NCBI RefSeq assembly: GCF_000346465.2
Contig: NC_034009.1
Span: 23,428,225 to 23,492,224, forward strand
Direction of reading: 5' to 3'
DNA length: 64,000 bases
Source: Prunus persica
Lineage: Eukaryota; Streptophyta; Magnoliopsida; Rosales; Rosaceae
In this document: piece after piece, positions 13,257-22,803 of the stretch
Numbering within the stretch: the stretch's first letter is position 1
Layout: each line of letters opens with the position of its first letter
Notes under the pieces: model-generated
What the model was told of the DNA's origin: nothing
The model's input: only the letters and a program-made list of their open reading frames with translations
The model's database searches: none
Made by a program: the position numbers and the translations under genes

Positions 13257-13261
13257 AAAGT
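13257..13261. repeat. Left target-site duplication AAAGT of the copia element
   Basis: The five bases AAAGT lie just outside the 5' LTR and recur at 19792-19796 just outside the 3' LTR. A 5-bp duplication is standard for LTR-retrotransposon integration. Confidence 0.95.
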
Positions 13262-13683
13262 TGTTGTAAAAGTCTTGATATGGAGCCCACAGAACTATTC
13301 ATTATTGTTCATTACTGTTCATTTGGCGGCTTTGATAGAGTTTGTCTGTCACGGGTGAACAGTGATGAATAGTGATGAATAGTGATTATTTCAGCCTATA
13401 AATAAGAAGAGAAACGGAAAGAAGAAGTGCAGAAAAAAAAAGAGAAAGGAAGAGAAAGGAAGAAAAGAGAGAAGAGAAAGCAGAGAGAAATTCTCCTAGA
13501 GAGAAAATTCAGTGAGCCACATATGTTGTAAACACTAAAGTTGTAGCCATATTATTTTATAGTGAAAGGTTACTGCTGCTGCTCTCCGAGGACGTAGGCA
13601 TAGCCGAACCTCGTTAAAAACTGTGTCTTATCTATTCTACGTGCAGCTCAATATCCGCATATATTTCAGGTTATTTTATAACA
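13262..13683 (+). repeat. 5' LTR of the copia element
   Basis: 422 bp, TG...CA. It carries a cluster of short direct and inverted repeats (TTCATTACTG and TGAATAGTGATG units) and a TATAAAT at about 13398, the likely promoter. Compared with the 3' LTR it has one fewer TTCATTACTG-type unit and one more GATGAATAGT-type unit, so the lengths happen to match. Confidence 0.95.
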
Positions 13684-14365
13684 CGTTATCAGCACGATAG
13701 TCTCTCCTTTTATTTCTGAAATTTTTCCAACTCAACACTATATAATATACTATATCTATCTGCTTCTCTATTACTAACCATTAACAAAAATGGACCCTTG
13801 GTAATACTAAACATATTATCAGTGGGAGACCGTTACTAATACTAACTTTTCTTATTTTGTTCGGTGGTGGTTTTAACCCCACATTTAATTTTATTTATGG
13901 TATGGTGTAGGCTTATTACCCATACGGCAATATTTATTTAAAGGGTGGTGCGGGTTTATCGTCCACGCCTTTACTTTTATTTAAATGAATGGAGCAGAAT
14001 TAGTGCCCATACAAGCACATTTACTTTACCGCACATTTACTAACCATTAACAAAAATGGACCCTTGGTAATACTAAACATATTATCAGTGGGAGACCGTT
14101 ACTAATACTAACTTTTCTTATTTTGTTCGGTGGTGGTTTTAACCCCACATTTAATTTTATTTAAAGTATGATACGGGTTTATCGTCCATACCAGCAAATT
14201 CATAACACTTTACTTTTATATTCAATTAATATACCTGAATAATGAGGACCTGAAATTGCTATTAATAAGTGGCTTAATATTCAATTAATATACCTGAATA
14301 ATGAGGACCTGAAATTCCTATTAATAAGTGGCTTAATATTCCAGATCTCGAGCCTAAAGTTTTGG
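13684..14365 (+). other. Copia leader with two internal direct duplications
   Basis: Untranslated leader between the 5' LTR and gag. A segment of about 125 bp starting TAACCATTAACAAAAATGG near 13775 recurs near 14040. A second segment of about 60 bp starting ATTCAATTAATATACC recurs in tandem at about 14220 and 14279. The start of the leader carries the primer-binding region. Confidence 0.85.
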
Positions 14366-15424
14366 ATGGCAAATTTGGCAAAACTAGAGTTTGCTGCCTT
14401 GGACCTTTCCGGGGACAACTATTTATCATGGGTCCTGGATGCCAAAATTCATCTACGAGCCAATGGCCTCGGACAAACAATTGTAGATGAGAATGATGCT
14501 TCGCTTGAAGAGAATGCGAAGGCCATGATTTTTCTTCGCCGCCACATCCATGAAGCGCTGAAGAGCGAATATGTGGTGGTTGATGAACCGTTGGTTCTGT
14601 GGAAAGCTATAGGTGAAAGATACGATCACCAGAAGACGATGACTCTCCCAAGAGCTAGATACGAATGGACCCACTTGAGATTTCAAGATTTCAAGTCAGT
14701 GTCCGAGTATAACTCTGCTATGCACAGAATTACCTCATTAATAAGGCTATGTGGGGAAAATATATCTGAGGAGGATATGCTCGAAAAAACTCTGAGCACT
14801 TTTCATGCTTCAAATGTCCTCCTTCAACAGCAATATAGACATAGCAGTTTCAAGAAGTACTCGGAACTTGTATCTTGCCTCTTGTTAGCTGAGCAGAATA
14901 ATGAGCTCTTATTAAAGAATCACCAATCTCGCCCATCGGGCTCAGCACCACTTCCTGAAATAAATGCTGCATCTCAGGAAGTGAATGCCACTTCATCTCG
15001 TGGCAGTATCCACAGACGTGGGCGAGGGGGCAAGCGTGGCCACTGGCAAGGAAGTAGAAAAAATCATGGTGCTCGTTCAGAGGGCTTAGGTCCAAGGAGC
15101 GGTCCATCCATGAATGGCAAAAATGCATCCCGTAATAAGGGAAAGGCACAGATGAGCCATGTGCCTAGAAATGTTGAAAGCCCTTGTCACAGATGTGGTG
15201 CAAGGGGACATTGGATGCGTGCATGTCGTACGCCCAGGCATTTGGCGGATCTCTATCAAGCTTCACTTAAGAACAGGAAAGTGGAGATAAATTACATTAA
15301 TCATGCTCCGCCAGCCACAGATGGCTCATCAGAAATATCACGTAAGCTAAACAAGACGCATCTAGATGTTTCTGATTTTGTTACTGAAAAAGGGAATGAA
15401 GGTTATGAGTCCGAATTAGATTAA
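14366..15424 (+). CDS. gag: Copia gag polyprotein
   Basis: 352 aa, uninterrupted. The N-terminal two-thirds matches the plant copia gag (UBN2/retrotran_gag) layout, with LDLSGDNYLSW near residue 14 and a helical region. A basic Gly/Arg-rich stretch follows at about 215-260. A CCHC zinc knuckle of the form CxRCGxxGHWxxxC lies near residues 273-286 and would bind RNA. Gag forms the virus-like particle that packages element RNA. The start at the ATG in the GXSGXNY-type context is the usual one for this family. It ends at a TAA before pol, about 200 bases upstream in the same frame. Confidence 0.9.
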   Translation: MANLAKLEFAALDLSGDNYLSWVLDAKIHLRANGLGQTIVDENDASLEENAKAMIFLRRHIHEALKSEYVVVDEPLVLWKAIGERYDHQKTMTLPRARYEWTHLRFQDFKSVSEYNSAMHRITSLIRLCGENISEEDMLEKTLSTFHASNVLLQQQYRHSSFKKYSELVSCLLLAEQNNELLLKNHQSRPSGSAPLPEINAASQEVNATSSRGSIHRRGRGGKRGHWQGSRKNHGARSEGLGPRSGPSMNGKNASRNKGKAQMSHVPRNVESPCHRCGARGHWMRACRTPRHLADLYQASLKNRKVEINYINHAPPATDGSSEISRKLNKTHLDVSDFVTEKGNEGYESELD

Positions 15425-15625
15425 ATTCCTTAATGTACTATTTGTATTAGCTGAAGTGTTGTTTAAATTTCAATCCAATAAAAGTGGTAATGTTGTCTTC
15501 TTTATTAAGTCCGAATTAGATTAAATTCCTTAATGTACTATTTGTATTAGCTGAAGTGTTATTTAAATAAAAGTGGTAATGTTGTCTTCTTTATATATTT
15601 CAGCTCATTTTACTTATTTGGTGGT
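15412..15625 (+). repeat. Direct duplication at the gag-pol junction
   Basis: About 55 bases spanning the gag stop (starting AGTCCGAATTAGATTAAATT) are repeated about 100 bases downstream at about 15510. This leaves a second copy of the gag stop region between gag and pol. Confidence 0.85.
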
Positions 15626-17128
15626 ATGGATGTAAATTATGGATGCCCTCAAAACAAAGGCTATGGCAGAGATATTTGTCTCGCAGACAGCGCAACTACT
15701 CATACGATCTTTCAAGATCGGAAGTATTTCTCAAAATTAATGCTTACAAAAGCAAAGGTAACAACCATATCAGGTCCTGCAGATCTGATCGAAGGTTCAG
15801 GAATAGCCCAAATTATGTTACCGAATGGAACAATATTGTCCATTCCAGATGCTTTGTATTCATCTAACTCCAGAAGGAATCTGTTGAGTTTCAAAGATAT
15901 ACGTTTGAATGGCTACCATGTTGAAACAAAGAAAGAGGAAAACATGGAATATCTTTGTATTACCTCCAGTGATACCCAAAAGCGTATACTGGAAAAGCTT
16001 TGTGAGCTCTCATCAGGGTTGTATTACACAACCATACGGACAATTGAGGCACATAGTGTCATGGACCAAGAGTCTACTGACTCAAATGCTTTTAAGCTTT
16101 GGCATGACAGATTGGGTTATCCTGGATCCACCATGATGCGCAGGATCATCACCAACTCTAAAGGACATCCCTTGTTGACTAAACACATTATGTTATCAAG
16201 CGACATCTTTTGCCAAGCTTGTTCACAAGGGAAGTTGGTGATCAGACCATCACAACCAAAGGTTGATGTTGAGTCTCCATCATTTTTGCAGAGAATTCAA
16301 GGGGACATTTGTGGACCCATTCATCCCCCATGTGGACCATTTCGGTACTTTATGGTCTTGGTGGATGCATCTACCCGATGGTCACATATTTGTCTTTTAT
16401 CTACTCGGAATATGGCATTTGCTAGGCTTTTGGCTCAGATAATTAAATTACGAGCCCAATTCCCAGATTATCCCATTAAGTCAATCAGACTCGATAATGC
16501 TGGTGAATTTACATCTCAGACTTTTGATGACTACTGCATGTCATTAGGCATTGATATTGAACATCCTGTTCCCCATGTGCATACTCAAAATGGCTTGGCA
16601 GAAGCTTTAATTAAACGCCTTCAATTGATAGCACGCACTTTGCTAATGAAAACAAAGTTGCCAGTTTCTGCTTGGGGATATGCCATTTTACATGCAGCAT
16701 CGCTTGTGCGATTGAGGCCAGTCACCAATAATCAAGGTTCTCCAATACAACTCGTATTGGGAAATCAACCAAACATTTCACATTTAAGAATTTTTGGGTG
16801 TGCGGTATATGTGCCTATTGCACCATCGCAACGTACTAAGATGGGCCCTCAACGCAGATTGGGAATTTATGTTGGTGTTGATTCACCATCTATCATCAGA
16901 TACTTGGAACCCCTGACGGGTGATATTTTTACCGCACGATTTGCGGATTGTGATTTTGATGAGACAATCTTCCCACCTTTAGGTGGAGAAAAATCTGTGT
17001 CTAAAGAACAAGGCAAACTCATTCCTGAAAAACGACATGAATTATCCTGGAATGTATCCACATTGTCTCATCTCGATCCTCATACTGCTCAACGTGAAAA
17101 CGAAGTGAGAAGGATCGTTCACCTCTAA
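15626..17128 (+). CDS. pol: Copia pol, protease and integrase part
   Basis: 500 aa. An aspartic-protease-like site LADSATTH is near residue 20 (D-S/T-A motif). A GAG-pre-integrase zinc-binding segment has LWHDRLGYPG and a paired Cys region (FCQACSQGK) near residues 157-205. The integrase core follows, with the first Asp in QGDICGP, a second in IRLDNAGEF, and a Glu in HTQNGLAEALIKR. It processes the polyprotein and inserts the cDNA. The frame ends at a TAA (17126-17128). The downstream RT frame continues in the same phase only 15 bases later, so this is a single nonsense codon rather than a natural gene end. Function of this copy is therefore doubtful. Confidence 0.88.
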   Translation: MDVNYGCPQNKGYGRDICLADSATTHTIFQDRKYFSKLMLTKAKVTTISGPADLIEGSGIAQIMLPNGTILSIPDALYSSNSRRNLLSFKDIRLNGYHVETKKEENMEYLCITSSDTQKRILEKLCELSSGLYYTTIRTIEAHSVMDQESTDSNAFKLWHDRLGYPGSTMMRRIITNSKGHPLLTKHIMLSSDIFCQACSQGKLVIRPSQPKVDVESPSFLQRIQGDICGPIHPPCGPFRYFMVLVDASTRWSHICLLSTRNMAFARLLAQIIKLRAQFPDYPIKSIRLDNAGEFTSQTFDDYCMSLGIDIEHPVPHVHTQNGLAEALIKRLQLIARTLLMKTKLPVSAWGYAILHAASLVRLRPVTNNQGSPIQLVLGNQPNISHLRIFGCAVYVPIAPSQRTKMGPQRRLGIYVGVDSPSIIRYLEPLTGDIFTARFADCDFDETIFPPLGGEKSVSKEQGKLIPEKRHELSWNVSTLSHLDPHTAQRENEVRRIVHL

Positions 17129-17143
17129 AGTATTGCAAATCAG

Positions 17144-19252
17144 ATGCCAGATACATTTAATGATGCAGCAAAGGTGACGAAATCTCATATCCCAGCTGCA
17201 AATGCACCCGCACGGATTGATGTCCATAATGGACAAAGCAATGTGCCAGCAAATGGTTCATCTGCTGCACGCCTAAAACGTGGCAGACCACTAGGCTCAA
17301 AGGATTCAGTTCCTCGAAAGAGGAAGTTGATGGACAAAATGAATCCAAATGAAATAAATAGAGAGCCCACAATTCATAATTCAAATGCCCCCAAAGAGGG
17401 ACAGGTACTTCTTGACAAGGAAAACGTCATTGGTGAAACAAGTGCCCCTGGAGTGGCAACCGTACCTGAAAGTCAAGAAATCTCCATAAATTATACGTCC
17501 ACTAATGAATTGTGGAGTAGAAATGAGATGATCATCGATGATATATTTGCATTCTCAGTGGCTGCTGAAATCATAAAAGATGATGATATTGAACCGCGCT
17601 CTATTAATGAATGTACACAGAGGCAAGATTGGCCCAAGTGGAAGGATGCAATCCAGGCAGAATTAAATTCTTTGGAAAAGAGGAGTGTTTTTGGACATAT
17701 TAGTCCAACTCCACCCAATGTGAACCCTGTAGGTTACAAGTGGGTATTTACAAGAAAGCGCAATGAGAAAAATGAGATCTCAAGGTATAAAGCGCGACTC
17801 GTTGCGCAAGGTTTTTCACAAAGGCCTGGAATTGATTATGTGGAAACGTACTCTCCAGTAATGGACACAATTACATTCCGTTACCTAATAAGTTTGGCGG
17901 TTTCAGAAAAACTTGAAATGAGACTCATGGATGTCATTACCGCATATTTGTATGGAGAATTGGATACAGATATATACATGAAAGTTCCAGAAGGATTCAG
18001 GTTGCCTGAAGCTGCCAGAAACAAACCACGGGGCATGTTCTCGGTTAAATTGAGAAGATCATTATATGGGCTAAAACAATCTGGACGAATGTGGTACAAT
18101 CGTCTCAGTAAGTATTTACTGAAGGAAGGATACACAAATGATCCTGTTTGCCCATGTGTGTTTATTAAGAAATCAAAGTCTGGATTTGCGATAGTGGCAG
18201 TATATGTCGACGACATGAATCTAATTGGAACTTCTGCAGAGCTTCAAAAGACTGTTGATTATCTCAAACGTGAGTTTGAGATGAAGGATCTTGGAAAGAC
18301 AAAATATTGTCTTGGCTTGCAGATTGAGCACAGTGCTAATGGAATTTTGGTGCATCAATCAACTTATACTGAGAAAGTATTGAAACGGTTTGGCATGGAT
18401 AAAGCCCATCCACTTAGCACTCCAATGGTCGTTCGATCGCTTGACACTAAGAAAGACCCATATCGTCCAAAAGGGAATGATGAAATGGTCCTTGGTCCAG
18501 AAGTACCATATCTTAGTGCAATAGGAGCTTTATTGTACCTAGCACAATGTACCAGACCAGACATATCATTCTCAGTAAATCTGTTAGCAAGGTACAGTTC
18601 TGCTCCAACAAGGCGACACTGGACCGGCATCAAACATGTTCTACGATACCTTCGTGGGACAACAGACATGGGGTTATTCTATTCCAGTGAATCGACCAAC
18701 GCCCAGAGTATTATTGGTTATGCTGATGCAGGATATCTCTCTGATCCACATCAAGGACGATCACAGACTGGGTATGTATTTACATGTGGAGGAACTGCGA
18801 TCTCATGGCGCTCAACAAAACAAACATTAGTGGCCACATCTTCCAATCACTCAGAAATACTTGCCCTCCATGAAGCCAGTCGTGAATGCGTTTGGTTAAG
18901 ATCGGTAATCCATCACATCCGAAGCACATGTGCCCTACCCTCAACAACAGACACTCCAACAATTCTGAATGAGGACAATGCAGCTTGTATTGCTCAGATC
19001 ACAGGAGGATATATCAAGGGTGACAGGACCAAACACATATCACCAAAGTTTTTCTATACACATGAGCTCCAGAAGAGTCAAGAAATCAAAGTCAGACAAA
19101 TCCGCTCAAGTGATAACCTGGCAGATCTCTTCACTAAATCATTGCCGAAATATACATTCCAAAAGTTAGTACATGGCATCGGATTACGACAACTCTGCAA
19201 GCAATCAAGTTGGAGCATGCAAAATCAGGGGGAGCATTCAAGAGTCCTCTAA
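17144..19252 (+). CDS. pol: Copia pol, reverse transcriptase and RNase H part
   Basis: 702 aa in the same frame as the upstream pol segment. Linker sequence with a RGRPLGSKD basic motif is followed by the RVT_2 reverse transcriptase. It has KWVFTRKRN, ARLVAQGFSQ, LMDVITAYLYGELD and the catalytic VYVDDMN box (about residue 355). An RNase H domain follows, with GYADAGYLSD, TAISWRSTKQ and the LNEDNAACI box, ending in the copia C-terminal KSLPKYTFQKLVHGIGLRQL. It copies element RNA to DNA and degrades the template. The domain set is complete; only the stop at 17126-17128 separates it from integrase. The ATG at 17144 is simply the first in the open segment. Confidence 0.9.
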   Translation: MPDTFNDAAKVTKSHIPAANAPARIDVHNGQSNVPANGSSAARLKRGRPLGSKDSVPRKRKLMDKMNPNEINREPTIHNSNAPKEGQVLLDKENVIGETSAPGVATVPESQEISINYTSTNELWSRNEMIIDDIFAFSVAAEIIKDDDIEPRSINECTQRQDWPKWKDAIQAELNSLEKRSVFGHISPTPPNVNPVGYKWVFTRKRNEKNEISRYKARLVAQGFSQRPGIDYVETYSPVMDTITFRYLISLAVSEKLEMRLMDVITAYLYGELDTDIYMKVPEGFRLPEAARNKPRGMFSVKLRRSLYGLKQSGRMWYNRLSKYLLKEGYTNDPVCPCVFIKKSKSGFAIVAVYVDDMNLIGTSAELQKTVDYLKREFEMKDLGKTKYCLGLQIEHSANGILVHQSTYTEKVLKRFGMDKAHPLSTPMVVRSLDTKKDPYRPKGNDEMVLGPEVPYLSAIGALLYLAQCTRPDISFSVNLLARYSSAPTRRHWTGIKHVLRYLRGTTDMGLFYSSESTNAQSIIGYADAGYLSDPHQGRSQTGYVFTCGGTAISWRSTKQTLVATSSNHSEILALHEASRECVWLRSVIHHIRSTCALPSTTDTPTILNEDNAACIAQITGGYIKGDRTKHISPKFFYTHELQKSQEIKVRQIRSSDNLADLFTKSLPKYTFQKLVHGIGLRQLCKQSSWSMQNQGEHSRVL

Positions 19253-19360
19253 CATAGGACATATGCACGTTGTACTCTTTTTCCTTCGCTTAGATTTTCC
19301 CACTGGGTTTTTCCAAGCAAGGTTTTAATGAGGCAACCAATCTAGGGACATGTGGTCTCC

Positions 19361-19369
19361 AAAGGGGAG
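19361..19369 (+). promoter_or_regulatory. Copia polypurine tract
   Basis: AAAGGGGAG directly abuts the 3' LTR at 19370. This is the position and composition of the plus-strand priming site in LTR retrotransposons. Confidence 0.85.
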
Positions 19370-19791
19370 TGTTGTAAAAGTCTTGATATGGAGCCCACAG
19401 ACTATTCATTACTGTTCATTACTGTTCATTACTGTTCATTTGGCGGCTTTGATAGAGTTTGTCTGTCACGGGTGAACAGTGATGAATAGTGATTATTTCA
19501 GCCTATAAATAAGAAGAGAAACGGAAAGAAGAAGTGCAGAAAAAAAAAAGAGAAAGGAAGAGAAAGGAAGAAAAGAGAGAAGAGAAAGCAGAGAGAAATT
19601 CTCCTAGAGAGAAAATTCAGTGAGCCACATATGTTGTAAACACTAAAGTTGTAGCCATATTATTTTATAGTGAAAGGTTACTGCTGCTGCTCTCCGAGGA
19701 CGTAGGCATAGCCGAACCTCGTTAAAAACTGTGTCTTATCTATTCTACGTGCAGCTCAATATCCGCATATATTTCAGGTTATTTTATAACA
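19370..19791 (+). repeat. 3' LTR of the copia element
   Basis: 422 bp, near-identical to the 5' LTR, followed by the AAAGT target duplication at 19792-19796. Differences are concentrated in short tandem units close to the start (TTCATTACTG repeats and TGAATAGTGA repeats) and in an A run. Confidence 0.95.
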
Positions 19792-19796
19792 AAAGT

Positions 19797-20280
19797 GTCA
19801 ATCATGCACCCTCATATGAAAAAAGTTTAAAACGTATCAAAGAGAATGATTGCGGTGGAATACCACCAGTGGCATCCTATGGGAAGTTTCACGCTTACCT
19901 TCTAATAACTTTTGATATCCCAAGTTAATGAATGCTTGTCCTTATTATTGACTGAGTTGCATATATGCTTTTGTGATGAGGTGTGTATAACTTTTGGCTA
20001 TATGATTGTTTACTTTATCAATGTTTTTTTTTTATAATTTGGTCAAACTTTATCAAGCTATTATTAATCATGTTTATCACATAAAACAATTTCCAGGCCC
20101 AATTTAGAAACACTACGAAACGTACCTTGAAGAATTCAATTCCTTCGTGCCAAGTACCTGGAAATTAGTATATGGCACAGAAAGTCGTCGTAGAAAATAA
20201 AAACAAATTAAGAAGGGTGACTGCTTAATGTTCAAATCCAGTTTTTTCAACCATATGGATCAGCATGTGATTTGACGCAG

Positions 20281-20319
<39 letters not shown>

Positions 20320-20372
20320 CATATAGCCTCTCTGTCTGTCCTGAGCTGCAAAGAACCAGCAAGAGAAGCAAG
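19797..20372. other. Intergenic with an AT microsatellite
   Basis: No gene seen in the first part. At 20281-20317 there is a nearly pure TA-dinucleotide run, 55 to 90 bases upstream of the candidate peptide gene at 20373. It could serve as its TATA region. Confidence 0.5.
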
Positions 20373-20694
20373 ATGATCATCAAAGTAAACCAGCGCTTGT
20401 TGGGTTTTGCTCTGCTCGCAATTTATATCATACTGATCTCTAAAACCATTGGTTTTACTGGCGAGTGCATATACTCCGTCTTTTCTAATTTTGAAGTACT
20501 TTTGATCACAAATAATTTCATGTCCTGCTTGATTTGCTAATATGCATTACTGTTTTTTTTTTCTGGGGTCTGATAAATTAACATGTTCATGCGTAGGTCT
20601 GTATGTGGAGAAGGTGGTCATCCACGAACAAGCTGGTAGACCCGCCAGCCCACCACCACCTCCACCAGCGTTTCCACCATCCCCGAGGCCCTAG
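20373..20694 (+). CDS. Candidate small secreted proline-rich peptide, two exons
   Basis: The ATG at 20373 sits in a favourable AAGCAAGATG context about 60 bases after a TA-rich run. Exon 1 (20373-20451) encodes about 26 residues with a basic start and a long hydrophobic core (LLGFALLAIYIILI), like a signal peptide or anchor. Joined at an acceptor TGCGTAG (exon 2 from 20597) it gives a 58-aa product ending in SPPPPPPAFPPSPRP and TAG at 20692-20694. The donor is uncertain. G|GTTTTA keeps this frame, G|GCGAGT (a GC-AG intron) would also, and GA|GTGCAT gives a shorter 13-residue tail. No known peptide-hormone family is recognised. Expression evidence is needed to call it real. Confidence 0.35.
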
Positions 20695-21000
20695 ACCCTC
20701 AAACGCATGGTTACCAACGTTTATAAGTAATGCATACAAAGGTTCCCGCTCTTTTTTACTCTACTACTACCAACACTTAAATTTCTGAGTTTCATGTGTG
20801 TATATATAATTTACTTATATACATATAATTGGATAAAAGAAAGAATAAAAAGATTTCCAGTTTAATGAATACATGTCTCGATGGTGTATCACTGCAAGAA
20901 TGTACAACTTTAAATTCATTTTATGAGGAGGGTTTACCCCTTTTACTTCTTGTTTCTTAAATTCATTGTCTCCTTATTCAGTTCTTTCTATGCGACCGTT

Positions 21001-21132
21001 TTTTTTTTTTTTTTGACGAAATGCATCTTCATTCAAGAACAGGGGAAAAACACCCTGGGCAAACAACATAAAAGAAGATAGCCAAGAAAGATACCACCTA
21101 ACCACAAGCCAACTAGGTGGAGAAGCAAAAAA
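21001..21132 (-). mobile_element. 5'-truncated LINE-type insertion with target duplication
   Basis: 132 bp that begins on the plus strand with 14 T residues, that is, a poly(A) tail on the minus strand. It is followed by LINE 3'-end-like sequence (TGACGAAATGCATCTTCATT). The 15-base string TTCTATGCGACCGTT flanks it exactly at 20986-21000 and 21133-21147. Poly(A) plus a variable-length duplication is the hallmark of target-primed reverse transcription. Confidence 0.85.
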
Positions 21133-21147
21133 TTCTATGCGACCGTT

Positions 21148-22803
21148 AGAAAGTCAATATTCAACCCATAATTAGTTGGATGTGGGCGGAGATACCCAAA
21201 ATTATTTAAACTATTGATGTAAGACTAATCTTTTTCCATGTGAGACAAATACTCCGAAAAGAGTCATCTTATCTTAAGAGACCTCCATCGTATGATAAGA
21301 CTAGGAATTATAACGGGTTTACCCCAAAACTTTTCTTTTTTTCAATTTGCCATATAACACTTAGATATGTTATTATTTGATTTGATGAGGATGTCCTTAA
21401 TCATTTTCCGTATCAGCAGCAGCCATCAATTAGTAGTATATTATGTTCATTTTGGAAGAGAAAACCAAACTAATAATAATAGAGTTGGTCTAAAGACTCT
21501 AAACTCGTGGATATCAGCCTTACATCACCCAACCACCAGCAGAGAGCAATGTAACTGGACAACTTGCAAAGTACGACAGTGTTTTAAATACATTCCTTCC
21601 TACTCTCCCAACTCAACAACACCAACTCCAACATCCAGTATTCAGTGGGATATCATATTTGCACCGACCCCGACCACCTACCTACCAATACAGAAAGACA
21701 AACAAATTTGTTTTGCAGTGGAGAGAATCTTTAGTCAGCTTTTATTTTGTGGCTTGGAGGCCTTGCCCCAACCAATGGGCTGACCAACACTTAAGCATTC
21801 ATAAATTAGTCAAGCTTTGAGACCAAGGTATCTGTCAAATTCAATAAAGAAAGGACAAGCCAATGAACCGCAACTATAGTTTTGCCCCCTAACATTAGAA
21901 GAAGCTAAGAGAGTTGTTAATGTTTAAACACTATTCTTAAGGCTCGTTTTGTAGCTCAAGTGGTTCAGAGCATTTACTCTAAGTTAAAAAGGATTTAAAA
22001 ACGACACATTTGGTGTTTAGGATTGAGTTGATTAACTCACTAATTTCATTATGGAGCCAATTGACCTTGTGATTCATATTTCCTCGATAAAACACAAAGC
22101 ACACTAGGAAAGTCGACAAAACTAGCTTCTGATATTTGCTCAATCGGTTTGTACCCTGCAAACTCAAAACGAACATATAACTAGAACATGCGTATCATTT
22201 TGAAATTCAAATTACTTTTTCTCCTTTCTAATATTTTTTCTCACTTATTTTGCTTTGGTTCTAACGAACATAAGCCTCAGAAAAGTACATCAATAATGAA
22301 TGATTAACAAAAGGTAGCCAATACAAATGCCATTGGAAGATAAACACTGAAGCAGCACCATTAACATTTCTGGAATAAGATGGTGTGGTTTAGAAATTCA
22401 AGTACAAAACCCTGAAAATGGCTTCCAAAATGCGATCAGTTTAATGTTGACAGCCACAAATATCAAGGACAAAACAGAGTCAAAAAAAAATTCCTCGCTC
22501 TTGTCAATGTTCTCCCGAGTTATTACACAAGCAGCTCCTCCCCGCACAGGATGATCTACCAGTTATTTGACAAGCAGTTCCTCCCCACAGGATGAGGAGA
22601 AATAATGTACAATCTCTATATCTCCTGAAAGAAAATTAAAGAATTATTCAGACATAAAGAATAATGAACCATAGAATAACCTAAAACTTTGATTAAAGAA
22701 TGTTGGTACATACAGATCTGTAGCACCAAATCATTCCATGAACCATGAAAGAACCCTTCAACTAACCTTGATTGGGAGAAATTTCTGCATTCGAGTAGTA
22801 AAA
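21148..22803. other. Intergenic and PDH gene 3' flank
   Basis: AT-rich DNA with no convincing gene; the frame at 21367-21783 has no recognisable product. The last 300 bases should hold the 3' UTR of the minus-strand PDH gene. This part contains a short imperfect duplication, AAGCAGCTCCTCCCC near 22528 and AAGCAGTTCCTCCCC near 22573. Confidence 0.5.

Larger units (their letters stand above)
13262..19791 (+). mobile_element. Full-length Ty1/copia LTR retrotransposon
   Basis: 6530 bp with two 422-bp LTRs (13262-13683 and 19370-19791) that begin TGTTGTAAAAG and end TTTTATAACA, flanked by AAAGT. The internal order is leader, gag, protease, integrase, reverse transcriptase, RNase H, which defines copia. 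The region after the 5' LTR reads CGTTATCAGCACG, resembling the initiator-tRNA primer site TGGTATCAGAGC. The purine tract AAAGGGGAG at 19361-19369 directly precedes the 3' LTR. The LTRs are almost identical, differing mainly by gain or loss of short tandem units, which points to recent insertion. A TAA at 17126-17128 breaks pol, so this copy probably cannot make a complete polyprotein. Confidence 0.96.

Noticed and set aside
21367..21783. 138-aa frame as a gene
   Set aside because: Low-complexity composition, no recognisable domain, no splice or leader support.
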